A stretch of 48,290 nucleotides of DNA, from contig NZ_WJIC01000041.1 of the NCBI RefSeq assembly GCF_009649815.1, positions 1 to 48,290 of the forward strand, given 5' to 3'. Source of the stretch: Nocardia sp. SYP-A9097. GTDB lineage: Bacteria; Actinomycetota; Actinomycetes; Mycobacteriales; Mycobacteriaceae. Positions 9,337 to 17,723 of this stretch are shown here, one piece after another. The notes beneath the pieces are model-generated. The model was not told where the DNA came from and made no database searches. It saw only the letters and a list, made by a program, of their open reading frames with translations. Position numbers and translations under genes: made by a program. The first letter of the stretch is position 1. Each line of letters begins with the position of its first letter.

Positions 9337-10008
9337 GTGCTGAGCTTCTTCGGTCGCGAGACGTTCGCCAAAGCGACTGCGCCCCTGGGCAAAGCACTGG
9401 TGAGCACCGGGCTGACCCCTGACGCTATGACGCTCATCGGCACCACCGCCTCGATCGCGGCGGCGGTGACGCTGTTCCCGTCCGGTCACTTGTTCTGGGG
9501 AACCATGGTGATCTGGCTCTTCGTCATGTTCGACATGCTGGACGGCGCGATGGCCCGCGCTCGCGGCGGCGGCACGAAATACGGTGCGGTACTTGACGCC
9601 ACCTGTGATCGGGTGGCGGACGGCGCGATCTTCGGCGGCCTGGCCTGGTGGGCGGTCTACCACGAACACTCCAAGATGCTGTTCGCTGCGACCCTGGTGG
9701 TACTGGTGACCTCGCAGGTCATCTCGTATGCCAAGGCGCGCGCGGAGGCCAGCGGGCTCTCAGCCGACGGCGGGATCATCGAACGCCCGGACCGTCTGGT
9801 CATCGGCCTGGTCGGTACCGGATTGACCGGTATCGGCGGCTATTTCGAGATCGACTGGCTCACCTACGCGGTGTACGTGGCCATCTACATTCTGGCGGTG
9901 CTGAGCATTGTCACCGTCTTCCAGCGGGTGCTGGCCGTGCGCAATTCGCCTGGCGCACGCGACATTATCGCCACTGTGGCGAAGGCGCCGGAGGAACCCC
10001 AGCGGTGA
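9337..10008 (+). CDS. pgsA: phosphatidylinositol phosphate synthase (CDP-alcohol phosphatidyltransferase)
   Basis: Membrane enzyme that transfers phosphatidyl from CDP-diacylglycerol to inositol phosphate, giving the lipid anchor for PIMs and lipoarabinomannan. The full signature D-x2-D-G-x2-A-R-x8-G-x3-D-x3-D is present in DMLDGAMARARGGG and YGAVLDATCDRVAD. About 223 residues with several membrane helices. I chose GTG at 9337 because the product VLSFFGRETFAKATAPL matches the N-terminus of the mycobacterial PgsA1 family; a weak AAGGA lies about 11 bases upstream. The stop overlaps the next start as GTGA. Confidence 0.95.
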   Translation: MLSFFGRETFAKATAPLGKALVSTGLTPDAMTLIGTTASIAAAVTLFPSGHLFWGTMVIWLFVMFDMLDGAMARARGGGTKYGAVLDATCDRVADGAIFGGLAWWAVYHEHSKMLFAATLVVLVTSQVISYAKARAEASGLSADGGIIERPDRLVIGLVGTGLTGIGGYFEIDWLTYAVYVAIYILAVLSIVTVFQRVLAVRNSPGARDIIATVAKAPEEPQR

Positions 10009-11021
10009 GCACCTCTTTCACGTCCGCGTTGACCGAGAAGGCGTACGCGGCCGGTTGGGCGCTGGTGCGCGGACTTCCGGAGGGTATGGCGCGCAAGGCA
10101 TTCGACGCCGGAGCCGATGCCGCCGCCCGCAAGGCCGATCGCAGGGCCCGCGCCGGAACGCCGAATCAGTTGCGGCGCAACCTCGCCCGGGTGATCGGCA
10201 CGACGCCCGAAGAAGTGCCCGACGATCTGGTGCGCGCGAGCATGCGGTCCTACGCCCGCTACTGGCGTGAGGCATTCCGGCTGCCCGGTATGGACCACGC
10301 GGAGATGGTGCGCTCGGGCCAACTCTTCGTCAACGAGGTCGAGCATCTCGAGACCGCGCTGGCCGCCGGTCGCGGTGCGGTGGCGGTACTGCCACATTCG
10401 GGCAACTGGGATATGGCCGGCGTGTGGCTGGTGCAGAACCACGGTCCCTTCACCACGGTCCAGGAGCGGCTGCAACCGGAATCCCTGTTCGAGCGCTTCG
10501 TCGAGTATCGGGCGAGCCTGGGCTTCGAGGTGTTCCCGCTCACCGGCGGTGAGCAGCCGCCGTTCCCGCAGTTGGCGGAGCGGCTGCGGCGGAACCGAGT
10601 GGTATGCCTGCTGGGCGAGCGTGATCTCACCGGGAAGGGTGTGCCGGTCGACTTCTTCGGCGAACGCACTTGGATGCCCGCGGGCCCGGCGAAACTGGCG
10701 ATCGAGACCGGTGCGGCGCTCATCCCGGTGCACTGCTGGAACACCACCGATGCGCGGGGCCGCGAAGGCTGGGGTTTCAAGACGGAAGCGGCGCTGGATG
10801 TTTCGGGCGGCACCGCCGCGGCAACCCAACTACTGGCGGATCGATTCGCGGCCAATATCGCCGAACATCCCGCAGACTGGCACATGCTGCAACCGCTGTG
10901 GGAGAGTGACTTGTCGCAATCGCGACTCGATCGCATTGCCGCGGCACAGCACAAGATGGGGAATCAGCCGCCCGGCGCCGACACCGACGCGAACGGGCAC
11001 AGGGGAGACGGCGCGCTATGA
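10005..11021 (+). CDS. patA: phosphatidylinositol mannoside acyltransferase (PatA type)
   Basis: Acylates the mannose of PIM1/PIM2 on the inner face of the plasma membrane; 338 residues. The acyltransferase motif H-x4-D is seen as HSGNWD (H131, D136) and a second conserved acidic site as LLGERDLTG. Family identification rests on this motif and on position between pgsA and pimA, as for Rv2611c in M. tuberculosis. It starts with GTG overlapping the pgsA stop by four bases and ends overlapping pimA by ATGA, so the three steps are translationally coupled. The C-terminal 20 residues are hydrophilic. Confidence 0.94.
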   Translation: MSTSFTSALTEKAYAAGWALVRGLPEGMARKAFDAGADAAARKADRRARAGTPNQLRRNLARVIGTTPEEVPDDLVRASMRSYARYWREAFRLPGMDHAEMVRSGQLFVNEVEHLETALAAGRGAVAVLPHSGNWDMAGVWLVQNHGPFTTVQERLQPESLFERFVEYRASLGFEVFPLTGGEQPPFPQLAERLRRNRVVCLLGERDLTGKGVPVDFFGERTWMPAGPAKLAIETGAALIPVHCWNTTDARGREGWGFKTEAALDVSGGTAAATQLLADRFAANIAEHPADWHMLQPLWESDLSQSRLDRIAAAQHKMGNQPPGADTDANGHRGDGAL

Positions 11022-12142
11022 GAATCGGCATGGTCTGCCCGTATTCGTTCGACGTTCCGGGCGGGGTGCAGGCACATGTTGTCGAACTCGCGCAGGTGCT
11101 CATCGAGCGCGGACACAAGGTGAGTGTGCTCGCCCCTGCCGCCGATGACACCCCACTGCCCGACTATGTGGTCTCCGCCGGTCGCGCGGTCGCGATTCCC
11201 TACAACGGGTCCGTCGCGCGACTCTCCTTCGGCCCCACCGCCTATTCGCGTATCCGGCGCTGGATCGCCGAGAACGACTTCGATGTACTGCATATTCACG
11301 AGCCGAACGCACCGAGTCTGTCGATGCTGGCATTGAAGATCGCGGAAGGCCCGATCGTGGCGACCTTCCACACCTCGACCACGAAATCATTGGTGCTCAG
11401 CACTTTTCAGGGTGTGCTGCGGCCGTACCACGAGAAGATCAGCGGCCGGATCGCGGTCTCGGAGCTGGCGCGCCGCTGGCAGGTGGAGGCGCTGGGCGGG
11501 GATGCCGTCGAAATCCCCAATGGCGTGGACGTTCCCGCGTTCGCGCACGCCCCACTACTGAACGGCTATCCGCGCGAGGGTGGCACGGTTCTGTTCCTTG
11601 GCCGCTATGACGAGCCACGTAAGGGTATGGATGTGCTGCTCGGCGCGCTGCCCGAATTGGTGCGCCGGCATCCGAATATCGAGGTGCTGATCGTCGGGCG
11701 CGGTGATGAGGAGCGACTGCGCCGCGAAGCCGGTAAAAACGCTTCACACCTGCGCTTTCTCGGCCAGGTCTCGGATCAGGAGAAGGCGTCGGCCATGCGC
11801 AGCGCCGACGTGTACTGCGCCCCCAATCTGGGCGGCGAGAGCTTCGGTATCGTGCTGGTCGAGGCCATGGCCGCCGGAACCGCCGTGGTCGCGAGCGATC
11901 TCGACGCCTTCCGCCGCGTACTGCGCGACGGCACCGCGGGCATGCTGGTCCCGGTTGGTGATTCGGATCTGCTCGCCGCGGCCCTGGACAGCGTGCTGAC
12001 CGATGCCGGCCGCCGCGACGATCTCATCCGCACCGCGAATCAGGTTGTCGGCGAATATGATTGGCCGGTCGTCGCCGAGCAGATCCTGCGCGTCTACGAG
12101 ACCGTCACCGTCGGTGATATGCGCGTCAGGACCGCCGGATGA
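11018..12142 (+). CDS. pimA: phosphatidyl-myo-inositol mannosyltransferase PimA
   Basis: GT-B (GT4) glycosyltransferase of 374 residues that adds the first mannose from GDP-mannose to phosphatidylinositol. Seen: N-terminal VCPYSFDVPGGVQAHV with the Gly-Gly nucleotide loop, HTSTTKS, PNGVDV, FLGRYDEPRKGMDVL, and the donor-binding GGESFGIVLVEAMAAGT with the E-x7-E arrangement. The protein is peripheral to the membrane in known relatives. It overlaps both neighbours (ATGA at each end), consistent with a strictly coupled PIM pathway. Confidence 0.96.
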   Translation: MRIGMVCPYSFDVPGGVQAHVVELAQVLIERGHKVSVLAPAADDTPLPDYVVSAGRAVAIPYNGSVARLSFGPTAYSRIRRWIAENDFDVLHIHEPNAPSLSMLALKIAEGPIVATFHTSTTKSLVLSTFQGVLRPYHEKISGRIAVSELARRWQVEALGGDAVEIPNGVDVPAFAHAPLLNGYPREGGTVLFLGRYDEPRKGMDVLLGALPELVRRHPNIEVLIVGRGDEERLRREAGKNASHLRFLGQVSDQEKASAMRSADVYCAPNLGGESFGIVLVEAMAAGTAVVASDLDAFRRVLRDGTAGMLVPVGDSDLLAAALDSVLTDAGRRDDLIRTANQVVGEYDWPVVAEQILRVYETVTVGDMRVRTAG

Positions 12143-13182
12143 TCACCTTCTCCGCCACCACGATTCTGGTTCTCACCTTAATCGCGGCCATTGTCATCAC
12201 CATCGGTGTCTGGGCGTACACCACCGCCAATCGCCTGGACCGGCTGCACGTGCGCACCGATCAGGCCCGGCACGCCCTGGACGCGGCGCTGGCCCGGCGC
12301 GCGGTGGTGGCACGATCGGTCGCCGCCATGCTCGGCGTCGACGCCGAACCCGAACATATCGAACAGGCACGCCGCTTGGCGGCGCTCGCCGATCGCGCCG
12401 AGCGGGCCGACTGGCAGGACCGTGAGACGGTGGAAAACCAGTTGGCCGCAGCGCTTTCCGCGGTCGATATCGATCAGCTGCCGCCGCAATTGGTGGCCGA
12501 ACTCGCCGATGCCGAGGCGCGAGTACTGATTGCCCGCCGCTTCCACAATGACGCGGTCCGTGACACCCTCGCGCTGCGCACTCGCCGCCTGGTCCGCATC
12601 CTGCACCTGGGCGGTACCGCGCCGCTGCCGACCTATTTCGAGATCGCCGAGCGGGTAACGGCCGCGGCCTCCACCGGGCTCGACGTGGATACCGTGCGCA
12701 CGTCGGCGCGAATTGTGCTGCTGGACGAAGGCAATCGCGTCCTGCTATTGCGCGGACGTGACCCGAAGGTCCCGGACGTTGAATTCTGGTTCACCATCGG
12801 CGGCGGAGTCGATCCCGGAGAATCATTGCGCGAAGCCGCGATCCGGGAACTCTATGAGGAAACCGGTTATCCGGCAGACTCTTCCGCCTTGCGCGGGCCA
12901 TTGTGGCGGCGGGTGGCGGTGTTTCCATTCAACGGCGAGCTGATTCGTTCGGAAGAATTGTTCTTCGCGCTTCGGGCAAAGAACTTCGAACCCAATCCGG
13001 CGAAACTCGATTTCATCGAGCGGCGTTCCATCACCGGCAATAAATGGTGCACGCCGGCCGATATCGCGGCCATGGACAACTCGGGTGAGACCGTGTACCC
13101 CTACCATCTGGACCAACTGCTCGGCGAGGCGATCAGCGCCGCGGACAGCGATATCGATCCGGAAGTCCGCTCCATTCGCTGA
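12139..13182 (+). CDS. membrane-anchored Nudix hydrolase
   Basis: Protein of 347 residues with two parts. Residues about 5-27 form one membrane helix (SATTILVLTLIAAIVITIGV) followed by a helical, Arg/Ala-rich region up to about 150. The C-terminal half is a Nudix domain with the complete box GGVDPGESLREAAIRELYEE (about residues 222-241), including the RE-x2-EE metal ligands. M. tuberculosis Rv2609c has the same layout at the same place. The substrate is unknown; a nucleotide-sugar or CDP-lipid by-product of PIM synthesis is a guess from context. Its start overlaps the pimA stop by ATGA, making it the last gene of the operon. Confidence 0.92.
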   Translation: MITFSATTILVLTLIAAIVITIGVWAYTTANRLDRLHVRTDQARHALDAALARRAVVARSVAAMLGVDAEPEHIEQARRLAALADRAERADWQDRETVENQLAAALSAVDIDQLPPQLVAELADAEARVLIARRFHNDAVRDTLALRTRRLVRILHLGGTAPLPTYFEIAERVTAAASTGLDVDTVRTSARIVLLDEGNRVLLLRGRDPKVPDVEFWFTIGGGVDPGESLREAAIRELYEETGYPADSSALRGPLWRRVAVFPFNGELIRSEELFFALRAKNFEPNPAKLDFIERRSITGNKWCTPADIAAMDNSGETVYPYHLDQLLGEAISAADSDIDPEVRSIR

Positions 13183-13320
13183 CTCTTCGTTAAACGCCCT
13201 CCCCGGGTACCCGAAGCCGGTCGAGTCCGCTGGATGGGACGGGTGTGCCGAAACGCCCGGCCGTCACCGCCTCCCGGAGCTACGGTGAGCCGGTCAAACG
13301 GAGATCGGTGAAGGACGGCA

Positions 13321-13989
13321 ATGAAGCTGATGTACGCCCTGTGGGGCGCGGATCTGGACGAGCGGCTGCACGCCGCCGAACTGCGGCACCGGCTGGCCGA
13401 TATCGGGGCCACGGAGTGGCAGGTGAACGTCCGCGACTCCGATGTCGCGGCCGCGCCGGTCCGGCACTCGACCTACGAGCAGCCCATCGACGCGATTGTC
13501 AGCGTGCGCACCCGCGGCGGGCACGAATCCATTACCGCCGCACTCGGTTCGGTGGCCGATGAGGTGAACGGCTGGATCGTCGACGAGCGCACCCCGATCG
13601 TCCCGCCCAAGGTGGAGAACGGCGTCCGCACCGACGCCCTGGCGAATATCGCCCTGCTGCGCATACCCGCCGACCTCACTCGCGAGGAGTGGCTGCACCG
13701 CTGGCACGACCTGCACACCCAGGTCGCCATCGACACCCAGGACACCTTCGGCTATGTCCAGAACACCGTTCTGGAGCCGATCACCGAGGGCAGGCGCGTC
13801 GATGCCCTCGTCGAAGAGCTCTTCCCCATGGCCGCCATGACGAGTGCGCACGCCTTCTACGGCGCGGGCGACGACGATGCCGAACTCCAGCGCCGGGCCG
13901 CCCTCATGATGGAGAGTGTCGTGCGTTTCGGCGCCCATCTGGATCTCGATCTGGTGCCGACCAGCAGGTACGTGTACTCGCTGGGCTGA
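13321..13989 (+). CDS. EthD-like dimeric alpha/beta-barrel protein
   Basis: 222 residues, probably cytoplasmic. The segment LLRIPADLTREEWLHRWHDL, followed by a Gln/Asn-rich strand (DTFGYVQNTVLEP), resembles the EthD/ferredoxin-like dimeric barrel in which small hydrophobic substrates are bound; a related strand order at the N-terminus (KLMYALWGAD) suggests two copies of the fold. GAAGGAC precedes the ATG. It stands alone between the Nudix gene and an ECF sigma gene, so no substrate can be proposed. Confidence 0.75.
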   Translation: MKLMYALWGADLDERLHAAELRHRLADIGATEWQVNVRDSDVAAAPVRHSTYEQPIDAIVSVRTRGGHESITAALGSVADEVNGWIVDERTPIVPPKVENGVRTDALANIALLRIPADLTREEWLHRWHDLHTQVAIDTQDTFGYVQNTVLEPITEGRRVDALVEELFPMAAMTSAHAFYGAGDDDAELQRRAALMMESVVRFGAHLDLDLVPTSRYVYSLG

Positions 13990-14137
13990 GCGCCGGGCGC
14001 ATCTCGCGCATTCGAACAAGGACACTCCGGATCGGCGATTCGTCACTCGGCAAACATTGAGACAACCATCACTCATACTGCTTCGTGAGGATCTCCGAAC
14101 GCCGGTGTCTATCTCTTCGAAGCGATGAGGAGGTGCG

Positions 14138-14781
14138 GTGCCCATGCCCGAGGCGGCACTCACGATCACGCCCGACGACGCCACCCTGGCCGCGCGGGTG
14201 CGTGACGGCGATATTCGCGCCTTCGAACAGCTGGTCCTGCGCTACGAAGGACAGATGTTCCGGCTGGCGTCACGCATGCTGGCCGATCGCGCCGAGGCGC
14301 AGGACATCGTGCAGGAGGTCTTCCTGACCGCGTGGCGGCGCATCGGCCAATTACAGGACGACGCCGCCTTCGCGGGCTGGCTCTACCGCATGACCACCAA
14401 TCGCTGTCTGAATCTGCTGCGCTCGCGGCAATTTCCGGCCGATGTCGACCCCGACGCCACCGAATCCCCGCGCATCGAAACGCGACCCGAGCACGCGGTA
14501 CAGGTCAACAGCCAATTGGAGGCGCTGACCGTGGCGCTGGGGCAACTCACTCCCGAACAGCGGGCCTGCTGGCTGCTGCGCGAGGTGCACGGCCGCAGCT
14601 ACGAAGAGATCGGCGAGATCGTCGGCGCGAACGGCACCGCGGTACCGGACGAACCGAATCCGACGGGGTGCACACTGCGATGCGGGAGGCCGTGACCGGC
14701 GCGCTGGACCGGATCGCCCCGGCTACGCGCCCGAAAACCTTGCGGACGCGGTTGCGGTCCCATCGGACAGGGGAGGGATAG
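14138..14781 (+). pseudogene. ECF-type RNA polymerase sigma factor, frameshifted in region 4
   Basis: The N-terminal part is a normal ECF sigma factor: region 2 (AFEQLVLRYEGQMFRLASRM, then QDIVQEVFLTAWRRI, FAGWLYRMTTNRCLNLLR) and the first half of region 4 (LTPEQRACWLLREVHGRSYE). The intact frame then reads off into VPDEPNPTG and stops at 14695. One missing G between 14645 and 14646 would turn GTACCGGACGA into codons for VRGR, the conserved end of the recognition helix, and would carry the frame to 14781, directly against the AmaP ATG at 14782. Codon use after the break is also typical in that frame. Start: GTG at 14138 with AGGAGG upstream. Either a real loss of function or a sequencing error. 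Confidence 0.8.
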
Positions 14782-15351
14782 ATGCCCGAGCTCAATCGTC
14801 CCGCGCGGCTCAATCGCGCGCTGCTGGCGCTGACGGGTCTGCTGCTCCTGGTCGCGGGCGGCTATGCGGTGGCCGCGAATCGAGGGCGGCTCGGCTGGGT
14901 CGACGCCGCTGACGCGCTCACGCCCGGAACCGGCGCACCGCCGCGCTGGGTATTGCTCCTCATCGCGGTCGGAGCGGTCATGGTCGGTCTGCTCTGCTTG
15001 CGCTGGCTGCTCACGCAGGTGTTCCGGCTGCCGCGCGCGGTCGAGTGGGAGCTCGCGACGGGAAGTTCGGCCGGGGCCACCCTGTTGGACTCCTCCGTTG
15101 CGGCAGCGGCGGTTTCGGCCGATATCGAGAGCTACTCCGATGTCCGCTCGGTGTCGGCGGTGCTGACCGGCCCAGCTCGCGCCCCCGACCTGCACCTGAT
15201 TGTCACCGCCGAGCCCGGTGCCGATATCACCGCCCTGCGCCGTCGTATTCTCGGCGAGGCCGTCCCGCGCTTGCGCACGGCGCTGGAAGTCGGGGTGATG
15301 CCGGTGAGCATGGAACTCCGCTACGCCGAAAAGGCTGCCCGCGCAAGCTGA
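14782..15351 (+). CDS. alkaline-shock-response membrane anchor (AmaP-like) protein
   Basis: 189 residues with two membrane helices (ALLALTGLLLLVAGGYAVA at about 14-32 and WVLLLIAVGAVMVGLLCLRW at about 55-74) and a C-terminal domain resembling Asp23/AmaP modules (about 90-185). Known: AmaP tethers Asp23-type envelope stress proteins to the membrane, and in actinobacteria such genes often follow an ECF sigma gene, as here. GGGGAGGG precedes the ATG, which directly abuts the predicted stop of the broken sigma gene. No Asp23 gene is next to it. Confidence 0.72.
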   Translation: MPELNRPARLNRALLALTGLLLLVAGGYAVAANRGRLGWVDAADALTPGTGAPPRWVLLLIAVGAVMVGLLCLRWLLTQVFRLPRAVEWELATGSSAGATLLDSSVAAAAVSADIESYSDVRSVSAVLTGPARAPDLHLIVTAEPGADITALRRRILGEAVPRLRTALEVGVMPVSMELRYAEKAARAS

Positions 15352-15421
15352 TCCCGGACGGCCCGCCGCCACGTGTACCCGTACGTGCGTAGCCGCTCCC
15401 CGGCATTACGGCATGACTCTC

Positions 15422-16687
15422 TCAGAAGAAGCGTGAACTCCCCACGGGCCCAGGCGAATTCAATGGCGTGCGCGGACCGCGCAGCCAGGTGTCCCGCGTG
15501 GCCGCGACGAAGGCGGTGAAGCTGTCGTCCGTATCGGGCGGTGTCTCACCATCCCCGGTATCGGGCGTGCCGTCCGCGCGCACTATCTCCTCGGCGATCT
15601 CGGCCTCCGCCCGGGAATCCGCCTGCGGTGCTTGCTCATCCACGCGCAGGCCGGGCTCCCATGGAGCGGTGATCCGCTGAACGAGCAGACCGCTGATATC
15701 CGCGCTGACGGCCGGTGGCCGCGTCCAACAGGTGGCGTGTTCGAACAGAATCTGCCCGTCCGCCCGCTGATTCAGTGTGCGCACCAGATCCTGGTCGAGC
15801 TCGGCGAGGTCGTAGGCCACGACCAGGGTATCGGTGCTCTCCGGTGCATACGGCCGGGTGGGCAGGCCGAGCAACTGGGCCGCGGCCAACCCGAGTATCC
15901 GATCGGAGCGTCCCGGCAGCAAGGACACCGAATGTGGCTGCCGCCCAGCTGCATTCAGTATCGACGCCAGTCGATCCAGGCTGTACCGGCACAGCTCCGG
16001 GTTGTCCCCGAGATATGCCCAGCGCCCGGTCATCCCGGCGGTGAACCCGTACGGCGACAGCGTGCCGAGATAACCCCCGGTCAGCGTGAAGTGCCAGCCG
16101 CGCAGGTCATTCCAATCCAGCGGTGCGACCGCCCCGGCCGCCGCGCCACGTGTGAGCATGCCCGCGACCCGGTCGCGCGCGAACAACCACCGCTCATCCT
16201 CGGGCGGCGGCAGTTTCGCGAATTCCGTTTCCGCACGCTCCAATTGGCCGGACAGTATCGAGTTGTAGACCAGCAGATACCGCTCCGGCCAAGCCCGCAG
16301 CATCGATTCGTGTGCCAACAGCACCTCGACGGCCTCACCGTGCCGATGCTCATCCTCGAACGCGGTCACCAACTCGGCCCGCGCCATACTCGACTCCGGC
16401 TCGAGCCGAAGCGCCTCGCGCAGTACCGGAATGGCCAGGAACGAGATACCCCGCTCGATGCACTCGTATCCGAGCGCCGTCAACGCCTTCGAGTCCGAGG
16501 GATCCGCACCCACCGCTGCGGCGGCCGTAGCCAGATCCTCGAATTCCACGGCGCGGGCGAGCGAGTTCGTGATCTCGGCGAGTTCGCGGACCGGCGTTGT
16601 CTCCGCGATGAACCGCAGTGCCCGCACCGTCCCCGGCACATCGCCTTCCGCGAGCAGCTGCCAGGCGTCTTCCATTTCATTACTCAT
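15422..16687 (-). CDS. TPR-like hypothetical protein
   Basis: 421 residues, no signal peptide or membrane helix seen. Helical repeats resembling tetratricopeptides fill residues about 5-175, for example ALGYECIERGISFLAIPVLR followed by EALRLEPESSMARAELV and HGEAVEVLLAHESMLRAWPE. The second half contains LDWNDLRGWHFTLTGGYLG and ends in an acidic, Glu/Asp/Pro-rich tail. I recognise no enzyme motif. An in-frame ATG at 16675 is an alternative start; neither has a clear ribosome site. It is convergent with the AmaP-like gene. A protein-interaction role is inferred from the repeats only. Confidence 0.8.
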   Translation of the reverse strand: MSNEMEDAWQLLAEGDVPGTVRALRFIAETTPVRELAEITNSLARAVEFEDLATAAAAVGADPSDSKALTALGYECIERGISFLAIPVLREALRLEPESSMARAELVTAFEDEHRHGEAVEVLLAHESMLRAWPERYLLVYNSILSGQLERAETEFAKLPPPEDERWLFARDRVAGMLTRGAAAGAVAPLDWNDLRGWHFTLTGGYLGTLSPYGFTAGMTGRWAYLGDNPELCRYSLDRLASILNAAGRQPHSVSLLPGRSDRILGLAAAQLLGLPTRPYAPESTDTLVVAYDLAELDQDLVRTLNQRADGQILFEHATCWTRPPAVSADISGLLVQRITAPWEPGLRVDEQAPQADSRAEAEIAEEIVRADGTPDTGDGETPPDTDDSFTAFVAATRDTWLRGPRTPLNSPGPVGSSRFF

Positions 16688-16765
16688 CGAATTCGATCTT
16701 CGATGCTGAAATGATTGTGGGCAACCGGTTTTCGAACTCTCCGGATGCGTGGCAGGAGGGAGTGC

Positions 16766-17185
16766 TCAGCCGGCTCGGACGGCGCGGCGCAGTACCGCGG
16801 GATGCCGGATCAGCTTGGGGCCCAGCACAACTGCCAGCATTGTCGAACCCAGCCAGGGGCGAAGGTGTGGCGTCAACCGCTGTATGCGGCCGTCGGCGTT
16901 CTGCTCGATCAGCATGGCGTCGCCGAGGCGTACCCCCAATACGCGTGCCTGCGATACCGCCACCGTGGTGCCCGCATCGCTGACCCGGTGTTGCCAGGTG
17001 AAGTCGGCCAGTGCGGGCAACAACGCGGAGAACAACACGCGTAGATCGTCGTGGCCGCGGAAGACCGCCCGTGCGGCCAGCGGCGAGACGAGTTCCGCGT
17101 CGACCGCCAGGGTTTCGAGCACCGCGTCCACATCAGCGGCGGCTGTCGCAGCGCAGAATTGGGCAATCACGTCAACGTTTTGCAC
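16766..17185 (-). CDS. SnoaL-like / NTF2-fold protein
   Basis: About 139 residues. The order of elements fits a SnoaL/NTF2 cone: helix IAQFCAATAAADVDAVLETL, AVDAELVSPLAARAVFRGHD, then strands FTWQHRVSDAGTTVAVSQAR and IEQNADGRIQRL, with a hydrophobic C-terminal tail. Catalytic use cannot be inferred, since the fold serves many substrates. I prefer the GTG at 17185 (GAGG six bases upstream) over longer in-frame starts at 17224 and 17338, because the dyad at 17207-17221 then sits in the promoter. Confidence 0.75.
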   Translation of the reverse strand: MQNVDVIAQFCAATAAADVDAVLETLAVDAELVSPLAARAVFRGHDDLRVLFSALLPALADFTWQHRVSDAGTTVAVSQARVLGVRLGDAMLIEQNADGRIQRLTPHLRPWLGSTMLAVVLGPKLIRHPAVLRRAVRAG

Positions 17186-17206
17186 GGGAACCTCATAATC
17201 GCAATT

Positions 17207-17221
17207 ACTACACACTGTAGT
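17207..17221. promoter_or_regulatory. operator-like dyad upstream of the SnoaL-like gene
   Basis: Perfect inverted repeat ACTACA-CAC-TGTAGT, 22-36 bases upstream of the chosen GTG, overlapping the expected -10 region. The half-sites contain TACA/TGTA, which recalls BlaI/CopY-type repressor sites, but the 3-base spacer differs from the TACA-N2-TGTA I remember. No such repressor is encoded nearby. Confidence 0.5.
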
Positions 17222-17415
17222 CATGGCTGGTTCGATCGCGAGGGAAGTGCAACTGGCCTGGTGCGGAACAGGTTCGGAGTTTCGATTGGATCGGTTGCCG
17301 GTGGTTTCCGGTTGTGCCCGACGGGGCAATCGCATCATCGAGATGTGGCGTATGCCGATCTCGGTTAGGGTCGAGGCGGTTTGGCGCGTATGCGGTGAAC
17401 CGAGTGTGGAAGGTG

Positions 17416-17532
17416 ATGGATCTCGTGTCTTATCTGCTCTACGACTTTCTGGTGCCGTATCTGGGTGAGTCGGCGGCCGAGTACTGGTCGACCATGCTGG
17501 TGATCAATCCGCTGGGGACGTCCAGCCCGTAG
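17416..17532 (+). CDS. 38-residue small protein candidate
   Basis: Short reading frame MDLVSYLLYDFLVPYLG... with strong third-position GC, unlike the overlapping frames, and a compact sequence rich in Tyr, Leu and Trp ending in INPLGTSSP. GGAAGG lies just 2 bases before the ATG; an upstream GTG would give a better spaced start. It is 191 bases upstream of pdxS on the same strand. The hydrophobic N-terminal half could lie on the membrane. No homolog is recognised. Confidence 0.42.
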   Translation: MDLVSYLLYDFLVPYLGESAAEYWSTMLVINPLGTSSP

Positions 17533-17723
17533 GTTCATGGATTCGGTCCCGCACCCGTCTCCTGTTGCGGCGCGATAGCCATTCGTTGTGATCTGGCTTA
17601 CGCGGGAAACCGCAAGCAGTCCAGTCGTGTCCAACTGGCTATGAAGTGGCCTGATCGCTGGGCCTAGAATCGTTGTGTTCGACCCCGAGCGATTCTATTT
17701 GCCCAGATGATCAGGAGTTTGCC

